Below, one piece after another: positions 1-6,905 of a DNA stretch of 24,047 nt. The stretch is taken from NCBI RefSeq assembly GCF_030530635.1, contig NZ_JAUMUL010000056.1, forward strand, positions 1 through 24,047. The letters are read 5' to 3'. This stretch comes from Actinomyces sp. (GTDB lineage Bacteria; Actinomycetota; Actinomycetes; Actinomycetales; Actinomycetaceae). Position numbers and translations under genes: made by a program. The notes below the pieces were generated by a model. That model searched no databases and was not told the DNA's origin. It worked only from the letters and a program-made list of their open reading frames with translations. The stretch's first letter is position 1; each line of letters starts with the position of its first letter.

Positions 1-538
1 TGAGGTAGTCGAGGTAGAAGGCGTGCTCCCACATGTCGATCTGGAACAGCGGGATCGTTCCCACGGGCACGTTCCCCTGCTGGTCGAACAGCTGGAAGGT
101 GACCAGCCGGCCGGAGACCGAATCGTAGGCGAGCACCGCCCAGCCGGAGCCCTGGATACCCAGCGCGGCGGCGTTCAGCTGCTGCTTGAGGGCGGCGAAG
201 GAGCCGAAGGAATCCTTGATGGCCTCGGCCAACTCGCCCGCGGGCTCGCCGCCCCCACTGGGGGACAGGTTCTTCCAGAAGATCGAGTGGTTGATGTGTC
301 CGCCCAGGTTGAAGGCGAGGTTCTTCTCCCACAGGTTGATGGCGGCGAAATCGCCGTCGGTGCGGGCGGCGGCCAGCTGCTCCAAGGCGGCATTGGCGCC
401 GGTCACATAGGCGGCGTGGTGGCGGTCGTGGTGGAGTTCCATGATCCGCCCGGAGATGTGCGGCTCCAGGGCGGCGTAGTCGTAGGGGAGCCCGGGGAGG
501 GTGTACTTCGGGACGGCGGTGTCGGTGGTTGTGGTCAT
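1..538 (-). CDS. sodA: Superoxide dismutase, Mn-type (5' part; runs off the window)
   Basis: Cytoplasmic enzyme dismutating superoxide to oxygen and hydrogen peroxide. The reading frame starts at the ATG complementary to 536-538, behind a GGCAGGACC purine stretch, and stays open to the left edge, so about 179 N-terminal residues are present and roughly 25-30 C-terminal ones are missing. The alpha-hairpin domain begins after a short Thr-rich tail with the motif PGLPYDYAALEPH. Family metal ligands are all visible: His36 in HHDRHH, His84 in GGHINHS, Asp168 and His172 in DMWEHAFYLDY. The Gly-Gly before HINH and the Gln in GIQGSGW are typical of manganese rather than iron enzymes, though cambialistic use cannot be excluded. 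It is transcribed away from the receiver gene at 746; 539-745 is the shared upstream region. Family assignment is very secure. Confidence 0.96.
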   Translation of the reverse strand, partial: MTTTTDTAVPKYTLPGLPYDYAALEPHISGRIMELHHDRHHAAYVTGANAALEQLAAARTDGDFAAINLWEKNLAFNLGGHINHSIFWKNLSPSGGGEPAGELAEAIKDSFGSFAALKQQLNAAALGIQGSGWAVLAYDSVSGRLVTFQLFDQQGNVPVGTIPLFQIDMWEHAFYLDYL

Positions 539-704
539 GGTGGTCCTGCCTCGCGCGTAGCGCGTTGTCGGTGAAGACGTCGCTGATGAATGCTGACGGT
601 TGCAGGGCGACAGACTCATGAGTGAGACTGAAGTCCTAGACATGACTCATCGTAGACGGCGATTGGTCGGCACAGAAGAGTGCGACGCACCCCGGTGGCG
701 CGAT

Positions 705-710
705 TACACT
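705..710 (+). promoter_or_regulatory. Putative -10 box (TACACT) for the receiver gene
   Basis: TACACT fits the actinobacterial TANNNT -10 pattern and lies 35 nt before the ATG at 746, which has its own TGGAGG ribosome binding site. I see no convincing -35. Prediction by eye only. Confidence 0.4.
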
Positions 711-745
711 GAGCGCTAAAGCCCCGTCGTCCACTGGAGGACCGC

Positions 746-1189
746 ATGACCGACCAGGCAGAAGTCGCCACCCTCGACCTCCTCGTCTTCTCCGATGACG
801 CCACCGTGCGCCGCCAGGTGATCGACGGCGTGGGCCGTCGCCCGGCCAAGGGCATGCCGCTGGTCACGTGGACCGAGGCCGCGACCGCCGAAGGCGTGCG
901 CCTGGCTATCAAGGACCGCGACCAGGCCGGCGTCGCCCCCTTCGCCGCCCTGGTGCTGGACGCCGAGACCAAGAAACTTGGCGGCATGGGGTTGGCCCAT
1001 GAGCTGTTCACCGAGTTGGACCGGCGGCCCCCGGTGGTGCTGTTGACCGCCCGTCCCCAGGACGACTGGCTGGCCGCCTGGGCCAAGGCCGAGGTCGTGG
1101 TGCCGCGGCCGCTTGACCCGATGAGCCTGCAGGAGGGTGTGACCAAGGCACTGCGGGCCCGCCGCGGCTCGGTCACGCCCGCCGGCTGA
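746..1189 (+). CDS. Stand-alone response-regulator receiver-like protein
   Basis: A 147-residue single-domain protein with the fold signature of a CheY-type receiver and no output domain. Visible landmarks are the acidic pair Asp17-Asp18 (FSDDATVRR), the expected phospho-acceptor Asp72 (ALVLDAE), Thr101 (VVLLTAR), and a Pro-containing loop where the usual Lys-Pro is Arg121-Pro122 (VVPRPLDP). Similar orphan receivers are common in actinobacteria (M. tuberculosis Rv3143 is the one I recall). The Lys-to-Arg change may alter phosphorylation-dependent switching, so function as a phosphorylated switch is inference. The start is supported by TGGAGG 8 nt upstream. No histidine kinase lies nearby. It is divergent from sodA and convergent with the exonuclease gene. 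Confidence 0.82.
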   Translation: MTDQAEVATLDLLVFSDDATVRRQVIDGVGRRPAKGMPLVTWTEAATAEGVRLAIKDRDQAGVAPFAALVLDAETKKLGGMGLAHELFTELDRRPPVVLLTARPQDDWLAAWAKAEVVVPRPLDPMSLQEGVTKALRARRGSVTPAG

Positions 1190-1244
1190 AGACCGACCGA
1201 TGTGCCGGGCACCGGGGCGGATGCCTCACGCCCCGCCGAACGGT

Positions 1245-3002
1245 TCAGACCTCGGCATCAATGACACGCCGGTGCCTCACAGCGGACCCTATCGGCCAGG
1301 ACAGTGAAACCCTGTTCCCTTCGGTCGCAGCCGTGGCATCGCCGTCGACCCCCGCAACCTCAACCAGCCGTGCTCCGCTATCCAGCACCCAGTCGGCCAG
1401 CAGCGCCGTCTCCTCCACGCTCGTGTCCGCTCCCACGCGCGCAGGCCGGTCCACCACCTGCGCCGTGGCGCGCACAGTGGCGATGGTGGGGCGCGGGTCG
1501 GCTCCGGGCGGGGTGAGGGCCGACCCGGCCAGGCGCCCCCAACGCACGTCAACCAGCTCCCAGCCGCCGCCCTCCCGCCGTCGGGCCGCCACCAGATGGG
1601 GACAGACCAGCAATGGTCTGACCTTCTCCGCCCGCCAGACCCCCAGCAGCAGGGCGCGCAGCCTGCGGGTCCAGGTTCCCGCCTCCTCGTAGTGCTCCGC
1701 GGCGGACAACTCCCCGATCCGCTCCAGCAGCGGAAGGGCCACCAGGTCTATCTCACCGGCCAGGGCACGGGCGGCGGTTGCGGCGTCGGCGGGGGAGTCG
1801 GAGCGGCGCACCGCACGGGCCAAGCGTCCGTCCCAGGCGTCCAGGCGCAGCACCGACTCCGCGGCCCGCTGCGCCTCCAGGGCTGCCTTGCGAGACGGGA
1901 AGGGACCGACGGCGCCGCCCGCCTCCTCCAGCGGTAGCGCACGGGTCAGCGCCAGGTGCGGGTGCGGGGTGGAGACCAGATGCAGCCAGGGGCGGCGCTG
2001 CGGAGCGCGGGAACGCCGGTTGACCGGCGGGTCCAGCTCGGCTATCAGTCGCAGCTCGCGCACCCGCGCCTCCAACTCGGTGGGCGTCTCAATCGCCCGC
2101 ACGGCCACAGTCGTATCCAGCATCCGGGCCACCTTGGTGCGCTTCTCCGCAGCCGTGAAGTAGGAGCGCACCCGCCGGTGCAGATTCACGGCGCTGCCCA
2201 CATACAGCACCTGCCCGGAGGCGGAAACGAACTGGTACACGCCGGGTGCGGCGGGCAGGTCGTCGGCCAGGCGGCTCTTGAGGCGGCGGGAAGAGGGGAC
2301 CGGGTCGGTGGCGCTGGCCAGGTCCTCCAGGTGGGTGACTCCGAGCGGGGCCAGGGTCTCCAGGGCGGCGTGCAGCACGTCCACAGTGGCTCGAGCATCA
2401 TCCAGGGCCCGGTGGGTGGGAGAGGTGGGGGAACCCACGAAGGCCGCCAGTGTGCCCAGCTTATGGTTGGGCACATCCGCTCGGCTCCAGGCCCGTCGGG
2501 CGAGCGCCAGGGTGTCAACCACCTCGGGCTCCTGCCAGTCCAGGCCCAAGCAGTGGGCGGCTCCACGCAGATGACCGAGGTCGAAGCTGGCGTTGTGGGC
2601 CACCACCACCGTCGTCGGCCCTCGCAGCTGCGCCCACTGCAGGAAGGCGGCCAGTGCCTGCCCGACCGTAGGGGCGTCGGCCACCATCGCGTTGGTGATG
2701 CCGGTCATGAGCGTGATCTGTGCGGGAATCGCGGCGCCCGGATTTACGAGCGTGGAGAATTCCGAATCCACCACACCGCCGCATACCTTAACGGCACCGA
2801 TCTCGGTGATGGCATGCGCGCCCGGGCCGGATCCAGTGGTCTCCAGATCGACGACGACGAAGGTCACCTGGCTCAGGGGCGTGCCCATATCCGCGAAAGA
2901 TGGCTGAATGTGGCGGGTTGTGCGCGCCGGTGGGGAGCCGTCGTCTAAGTAGCCGGTGGCGCCGGTCATGGACGAACGGGGCGAGAGCGCTTCTAAGGGC
3001 AC
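1245..3002 (-). CDS. DEDD exonuclease fused to UvrC-like GIY-YIG domain
   Basis: A DNA-processing protein of up to 585 residues. Residues about 46-215 form a DnaQ-like 3'-5' exonuclease domain: ExoI motif DLETTG (Asp52, Glu54), ExoII HNASFD (Asp141), ExoIII THRALDDA (His197, Asp202). Residues about 250-335 form a UvrC-type GIY-YIG nuclease domain (GVYQF, LYVGS, then NLHRRVRSYF). The C-terminal 200 residues are actinobacteria-like with no named motif that I recognise. This architecture is conserved in actinobacteria (Rv2191-like, from memory) and is distinct from true UvrC. The start is uncertain: ATGs lie at 3002, 2969 and 2888, none with a clear Shine-Dalgarno. The segment QPSFADMGTPL before the exonuclease core looks conserved, which disfavours the 2888 start. 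Probably DNA repair; substrate unknown. Divergent from plsC. Confidence 0.87.
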   Translation of the reverse strand: MPLEALSPRSSMTGATGYLDDGSPPARTTRHIQPSFADMGTPLSQVTFVVVDLETTGSGPGAHAITEIGAVKVCGGVVDSEFSTLVNPGAAIPAQITLMTGITNAMVADAPTVGQALAAFLQWAQLRGPTTVVVAHNASFDLGHLRGAAHCLGLDWQEPEVVDTLALARRAWSRADVPNHKLGTLAAFVGSPTSPTHRALDDARATVDVLHAALETLAPLGVTHLEDLASATDPVPSSRRLKSRLADDLPAAPGVYQFVSASGQVLYVGSAVNLHRRVRSYFTAAEKRTKVARMLDTTVAVRAIETPTELEARVRELRLIAELDPPVNRRSRAPQRRPWLHLVSTPHPHLALTRALPLEEAGGAVGPFPSRKAALEAQRAAESVLRLDAWDGRLARAVRRSDSPADAATAARALAGEIDLVALPLLERIGELSAAEHYEEAGTWTRRLRALLLGVWRAEKVRPLLVCPHLVAARRREGGGWELVDVRWGRLAGSALTPPGADPRPTIATVRATAQVVDRPARVGADTSVEETALLADWVLDSGARLVEVAGVDGDATAATEGNRVSLSWPIGSAVRHRRVIDAEV

Positions 3003-3112
3003 ATTGCGAGGCTAGACTGCCGTGAGCAGCCGATCCAGCCGCGGACACGCCCGGCGGGCGTACCCGGACGGCCCGGCGACTTCCCGCCCGCCGCAGCACA
3101 GGAGGTCCCACA

Positions 3113-4012
3113 TTGGGTTACCGAGGTATCAAGGCCGCCGTCGGTCCGGCCATGGAGATGCTCTACCAGCCCTGGATCCGCGGTGAGGAGAACATCCCCG
3201 CTGAGGGCGCCGCCATCCTGGCCTCGAACCACCTGGCGGTGATCGACTCCTTCTTCCTGCCGCTGCTGGTGGACCGTGAGGTTGCCTTTATCGGCAAGTC
3301 CGACTACTTCACCGGCAAGGGCATCAAGGGCTGGGCGGTTAAGAACTTCATGACCGCCGTCGGCACCATCCCGGTGGACCGTTCCGGCGGCAAGGCCTCA
3401 ATGGCCGCGCTGCAGGCCGGCATTGATCGGCTGCGCTCGGGAGAGCTGTTCGGTATCTATCCGGAGGGCACGCGTAGCCCCGACGGGCGCCTGTACCGGG
3501 GCAAGACCGGAGTGGCGCGCGTCGCCCTGGCCACCGGGGCGCCGGTGATCCCCGTGGCGATGATCGGCTCCAACCTGGCCCAGCCCATCGGCCAGGTGGT
3601 GCCCTCCACCCGGCATCGGGTGGGCATCGTGATCGGTGAGCCGCTGGACTTCTCCCGTTACAAGGGCCTGGAGAACGACCGTTTCGTGCTGCGCTCCATC
3701 ACCGACGAGATCATGTATGCGCTGATGTCTCTGTCCGGACAGGAGTACGTGGACCTGTACGCCGCCGACGTGAAGAAGACGATGGACACGGAGAAGAAGA
3801 CAGCCGAGGAGGTTGTCGACGAAATGCTGGAGGAGCTGGCTGCCAAGCGGCCGGCTGCAGCTCCGGTCCAGGCCCCCGGCGGCCGCCCCGCCCCAGACGT
3901 CGAGGTCCCCGAGCCGCCTGAGGAGCCCGATGATGCGAAGGATGAGGAACCGGCGGAGACGGCGGCGGAGGGCGATGCATCCGAGGCCGACCTGCGCCCC
4001 GAGGACGATTGA
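3113..4012 (+). CDS. 1-acyl-sn-glycerol-3-phosphate acyltransferase family protein (PlsC-like)
   Basis: Membrane-associated acyltransferase that would esterify a lysophosphatidate-type acceptor in phospholipid synthesis. The start is a TTG at 3113 chosen because a full AGGAGGT lies at 3100-3106. Family blocks are in order: HX4D as NHLAVID (His40, Asp45), the block II region around FMTAVGTIPVDR, block III YPEGTRS (residues 117-122) and block IV APVIPVAMIG. After residue about 240 the 299-residue protein carries a Pro/Glu/Asp/Ala-rich low-complexity tail with a strongly acidic end, not part of the catalytic fold. Actinobacteria hold several paralogues, so the acyl acceptor is not determinable here. 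The first inverted-repeat element follows within 25 bp. Confidence 0.9.
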   Translation: MGYRGIKAAVGPAMEMLYQPWIRGEENIPAEGAAILASNHLAVIDSFFLPLLVDREVAFIGKSDYFTGKGIKGWAVKNFMTAVGTIPVDRSGGKASMAALQAGIDRLRSGELFGIYPEGTRSPDGRLYRGKTGVARVALATGAPVIPVAMIGSNLAQPIGQVVPSTRHRVGIVIGEPLDFSRYKGLENDRFVLRSITDEIMYALMSLSGQEYVDLYAADVKKTMDTEKKTAEEVVDEMLEELAAKRPAAAPVQAPGGRPAPDVEVPEPPEEPDDAKDEEPAETAAEGDASEADLRPEDD

Positions 4013-4035
4013 AAGACGACTGAAAGTAGTACTAA

Positions 4036-4157
4036 CTGTCAAGATTCGGGACAAACAAGCCCGCCCAGGCCCTGTGGGTGCTCGAGACCGTTGAAACCAT
4101 GCGGTTTCAACGGGCGCCGTCACGTGCGCCGACCGCGTTTGTCCCGAATTTGGACAC
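4036..4157. repeat. 122-bp palindromic element, copy 1
   Basis: Outer arms 4037-4056 and 4137-4156 are inverted repeats matching at 18 of 20 positions, including a perfect 13-bp core (ATTCGGGACAAAC against its complement). A central hairpin has perfect 11-bp arms, 4088-4098 and 4103-4113, around the loop ATGC. A homologous element of identical length with the same centre position lies at 6687-6808. This copy sits between the convergent plsC and MFS genes, ending 3 bp before the MFS stop codon, and its central hairpin could act as a bidirectional terminator. Confidence 0.85.
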
Positions 4158-4159
4158 TT

Positions 4160-5350
4160 TCACTCTGGTGTGACCGCTAGATCGCGCGGCAATCGGATGA
4201 ATATGGGAACGGTGAGGACGAGAGCGGCTGCCATTGCCGAGCAGGCCCGCGTGAAGCCGACCTGCTCGGTGAACGTGCCACTGAGTGTGGGTCCCAAGAT
4301 CAGGCCGGAAGCGTAAGCCAGGTTGTACAGGGAGTAGGCGCCGCCGATGGCGGGAGGGGTGGCCATGGCTCCCTGAAGGCTGATCAGTGTGCTCGCCGGT
4401 GCCACCAGAAGTGCGATTGCTGCGCCCAGACAGATGAGCCCGGCGATGAGTACCGGGAGGTCTGAGCCGACTCCAACCAGCAATAGACCTGCGGCTGCTG
4501 AAGCGACGCCCGAGCAGGCCAGCGTCCTTGGAGCCACATGGGCCAGACATGCACCGACCACTGGATTCAGGCAGGCGCTGACGAGCGTAAGCAGGGCGAA
4601 CAGCAGGCCTATGCCGGTGGGACCGACTCCGAGCACATCGGCCAATTGCATGGGGAGAATCGGCTCAATGCAGGACGTAACAGCAGCGCCTATGAGAATC
4701 AGGGCGGCTACAGGTCGGCAGCCCGGTGTGCGCAACACGTCCATGGCGGTGGCGGGGTCGTCTTCGGGTGACGGGATCGGGCGAATGAAGGCAATCCGCA
4801 GTACGCCGTCGATCAACAGTAGCGCGGCCGCGAAGAGGAGCGGAGCGGCGTGCCCACCGAGCCGAGCGAGCCATCCCGCAAGGGGCGGGCCGGCCAGAAC
4901 TCCGACCGATACCATGCTCATCGCCAGTCCCAGGTAGGTTCCGCGCCGTTGAAGGGGAACGGTTGCGGCAATCAGTGACAGTCCGGCCACCCAGCTCAAC
5001 CCGGCGGCGGCTCCCTGTAGCGCTCGGGCTGTCAGAAGCAGCCAGTAAGGGCTTCCGACCACGAACAACACACATGCGCATGCCAGGCCAACAAGGGCGA
5101 CGAGCAACGGTCCGCGGGGACCGCGCCTGTCGACGGCTCGACCGGCGATTGGCGTGATGATAACCAGTGCGGCCGCATAGGCGGCGAAGAGCAGGCCGGT
5201 GGCCGTGGGGCCGGCTTCGGTCACGGCGGGAAGCAGGGGGAGTACCGGGATGAGAATCCCGTAGACGAGCATGTCGGTGAAAAGGGCCACGCAGGCCACT
5301 GTGACGGCCATGCGCGGGTCGGTGGGGGTGCGGGTGGACGATGGTCGCAT
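4160..5350 (-). CDS. MFS drug-efflux-type transporter
   Basis: A 396-residue, roughly 12-helix major facilitator protein of the DHA1/TetA-like kind, presumably exporting a small molecule by proton antiport across the cytoplasmic membrane. The loop between helices 2 and 3 carries a motif-A-like sequence (AGRAVDRRGPRGP), and helix 5 carries a motif-C-like glycine/proline run (SVGVLAGPPLAGWL). AGGAG 5 nt before the ATG supports the start. The gene begins 19 bp after the stop of the TetR gene on the same strand, so the two form an operon and the regulator probably controls the pump. Substrate unknown; the drug role is inferred from family and context. The stop lies against palindromic element 1. 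Confidence 0.9.
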   Translation of the reverse strand: MRPSSTRTPTDPRMAVTVACVALFTDMLVYGILIPVLPLLPAVTEAGPTATGLLFAAYAAALVIITPIAGRAVDRRGPRGPLLVALVGLACACVLFVVGSPYWLLLTARALQGAAAGLSWVAGLSLIAATVPLQRRGTYLGLAMSMVSVGVLAGPPLAGWLARLGGHAAPLLFAAALLLIDGVLRIAFIRPIPSPEDDPATAMDVLRTPGCRPVAALILIGAAVTSCIEPILPMQLADVLGVGPTGIGLLFALLTLVSACLNPVVGACLAHVAPRTLACSGVASAAAGLLLVGVGSDLPVLIAGLICLGAAIALLVAPASTLISLQGAMATPPAIGGAYSLYNLAYASGLILGPTLSGTFTEQVGFTRACSAMAAALVLTVPIFIRLPRDLAVTPE

Positions 5351-5369
5351 TTGGACTCCTGTTTTGGTG

Positions 5370-5978
5370 TCAGTGCGATGCTGCGGCGATCAGTCCCGCG
5401 ACGGCGGCATGCGCCGTCGCCCTGTAATCCGCTGGCCCCGGTAGATCCCCGGGCGTGAGAGCCGCGGTGAGTGTGGCACCGTGCAGGAAGGCCGTGATGG
5501 CGAAGCGGGCAATATCAATAGGAGCGCGCAGCCGCGGCTCGCACTCGGCCAGGAGCCGAGTGAGATCCTCTGACCATTGCGTGAGAGCCGCTGTCTTCTG
5601 CCCCATTCCGGACTTGAGCGTCGGCGCTTGGGGCGCTACGAGGACGGTGACCACGGCGAGTTCACGGAAGGCGGCATCCTCGCCGAGTCGGCGCAAGTAG
5701 TCCTCCAGAAACATCGTTAGCCGCGCCTCTGGTGCAGCGGAGGCGTCGAATGCGGCGAAGAGGGCTTCGCCCTGCAAGTGCCACTGGTCTGACAAAACGG
5801 CATTGAGCAGGTCATGCTTGCCGGCGAAGTGGTGGTACACGGCGCCGCGAGTCACGCCGGCTCCGCGTGCCACTTCAACTAGAGAACAGGCCTCCCAGCC
5901 GTCCGATGCAAAGCGGTGCAGCGCGGAGCGGATGATGGCTTGGCGGGTCTCGGCGGCCTCGGCTGCGGTGCGACGCAT
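5370..5978 (-). CDS. TetR-family transcriptional regulator
   Basis: DNA-binding repressor of about 202 residues from the ATG at 5976-5978. An upstream in-frame ATG at 6041 would add 21 residues but would run through the operator-like palindrome, so I prefer 5978. The N-terminal TetR helix-turn-helix is clear: TRQAIIRSALHRFASDGW, then SLVEVARGAGVTRGAVYHHFAGKHDLL. The C-terminal half is a ligand-binding helical domain of the usual length. The MFS pump gene follows 19 bp downstream, and the palindrome at 5982-6001 lies immediately before the start codon, suggesting autoregulation and pump control. The inducing ligand cannot be read from the sequence. Confidence 0.9.
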   Translation of the reverse strand: MRRTAAEAAETRQAIIRSALHRFASDGWEACSLVEVARGAGVTRGAVYHHFAGKHDLLNAVLSDQWHLQGEALFAAFDASAAPEARLTMFLEDYLRRLGEDAAFRELAVVTVLVAPQAPTLKSGMGQKTAALTQWSEDLTRLLAECEPRLRAPIDIARFAITAFLHGATLTAALTPGDLPGPADYRATAHAAVAGLIAAASH

Positions 5979-5981
5979 GTT

Positions 5982-6001
5982 TACATGCAACCCTGTATGT
6001 A
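5982..6001. promoter_or_regulatory. TetR-type operator palindrome
   Basis: TACATG-N8-TATGTA, an imperfect dyad (one mismatch) starting 4 bp upstream of the tetR ATG, in the gap shared with the divergent antitoxin gene. Its arms resemble operators of AcrR/TtgR-type repressors. Assignment to the adjacent TetR is inference. Confidence 0.6.
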
Positions 6002-6057
6002 TAGGTTCGTCAAGTATCCGTGCAGCGGATGAGTCGCGCACGCGCCGGTGTTGTGGC

Positions 6058-6063
6058 TACAAT
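6058..6063 (+). promoter_or_regulatory. -10 box (TACAAT), probably leaderless antitoxin transcript
   Basis: TACAAT differs from TATAAT at one position and ends 7 nt before the ATG at 6071, with no Shine-Dalgarno between. That spacing puts the transcription start at or next to the start codon. Confidence 0.5.
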
Positions 6064-6070
6064 TGTTGCT

Positions 6071-6352
6071 ATGTCGGCCGACGCTGTCATGCCGTTGCGC
6101 GATGTGAAGAACCACCTGTCCGAGGTCGTCGGCCAGGTGGAGCGGGAGCACAGCCGCGTAACGATCACCCGGCACGGGCGCCCTGCGGCAGTCGTCATCT
6201 CTCCAGACGACCTGGGGTCACTTGAGGAGACGCTCGACATCCTCAGCCGCCCCGCGCTGATCGAGCGGATCCGTGCAGGAGTGGATGATTTGGGTGCTCA
6301 GCGGGTGGAGACGCTCAGCAAGGACGAGTTGCTCGACTTCCTTGAGGGGTGA
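6071..6352 (+). CDS. Type II antitoxin, Phd/YefM family
   Basis: A 93-residue antitoxin expected to bind DNA through its N-terminal half and neutralise the adjacent toxin with its C-terminal half. The Phd/YefM signature is clear: MPLRDVKNHLSEVVGQV, then RVTITRHGRPAAVVISPDDL. The acidic C-terminal segment (ETLSKDELLDFLEG) is typical of the toxin-binding tail. I use the ATG at 6071, just behind a TACAAT box; an in-frame ATG at 6020 would lie upstream of that box. The toxin GTG begins 4 nt after the TGA, so the pair is translationally coupled. A decayed relative of this gene lies at about 10670-10836. Confidence 0.88.
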   Translation: MSADAVMPLRDVKNHLSEVVGQVEREHSRVTITRHGRPAAVVISPDDLGSLEETLDILSRPALIERIRAGVDDLGAQRVETLSKDELLDFLEG

Positions 6353-6356
6353 GTCC

Positions 6357-6617
6357 GTGCCCTACGCGATCGCACTTGCGGCAAGCGCTAAGCGCGACCT
6401 GGGCTCGCATCCGGAGAAGGTCGTCACCGCCATCGTCGAGTTTCTTTACGGACCATTGCGAGACAATCCCCATCGCGTCGGCAAGCCTTTGCGCTTTGAG
6501 CTGGCCGGGCTCCACAGTGCCCGACGGGGCGATTACCGCATCATCTACAGAATCGATGACGATGCACACCGGGTTGTGGTGGTTGCCGTTGACCATCGCA
6601 GCGACGTCTACCGTTGA
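6357..6617 (+). CDS. Type II toxin, RelE/ParE family
   Basis: An 86-residue toxin from a GTG start 4 nt downstream of the antitoxin stop, with GAGGGGTGAG overlapping the antitoxin end as its ribosome binding site. The RelE core is intact: AASAKRDLGSHPEKV at the N-terminus, KPLRFELAGLHSARRGDYRIIYRID, and VVVAVDHRSDVYR at the C-terminus. Proteins of this kind with a Phd-type antitoxin usually cleave ribosome-bound mRNA; that activity is inferred from family. Length is normal, so the module appears functional. Palindromic element 2 starts 70 bp after its stop. Confidence 0.9.
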   Translation: MPYAIALAASAKRDLGSHPEKVVTAIVEFLYGPLRDNPHRVGKPLRFELAGLHSARRGDYRIIYRIDDDAHRVVVVAVDHRSDVYR

Positions 6618-6686
6618 CGGGGCGACGACGGCGCGTCGGTGTCGTTCTCGTATGCGTCGGCCTTCGGGTCCCGCGTAGCGCACAAA

Positions 6687-6808
6687 GTGTCCAGTATAGG
6701 CACGAACGGAGATGGCGCGCCGGTCTGCGTTTTCAAGAACGTTGGAATCATGCGGTTTCTTTGGGTAGCTCTTGGTCGGTCAACGCCGTTCGTGCCGAAT
6801 CCGGACAG
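6687..6808. repeat. 122-bp palindromic element, copy 2
   Basis: Outer arms 6687-6709 and 6786-6808 are inverted repeats, perfect over the inner 11 bp (GGCACGAACGG against its complement) and with matching TGTCC/GGACA ends. The centre (CATGCGGTTTC) matches copy 1 exactly, at the same offset. My ungapped hand alignment with 4036-4157 gives about 73 of 122 identities, concentrated at the ends and centre. The central hairpin is degraded compared with copy 1. It lies between the convergent relE and mocR genes. Confidence 0.82.
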
Positions 6809-6905
6809 TAGGTTGACTCATGCCGGGGATCCTGGTTGCCGGAGCCACGGGCATGCGCCCAGCAACGCATCCGCGTCTCGTGGGTCGGGTGGGTCCCGGC
6901 ATTGT

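Noticed and set aside
1956..2948. A 330-codon plus-strand frame opposite the exonuclease gene
   Set aside because: No homology I can recognise; the opposite strand encodes clear DEDD and GIY-YIG motifs.
4088..4113. Central hairpin as a CRISPR repeat
   Set aside because: No regularly spaced copies; only one diverged homologue 2.6 kb away, within a longer palindrome.
6820..6902. 8-bp inverted repeat ATGCCGGG / CCCGGCAT in the 6809-6905 gap
   Set aside because: Arms too short for their 67-bp separation in GC-rich sequence; no supporting second signal.
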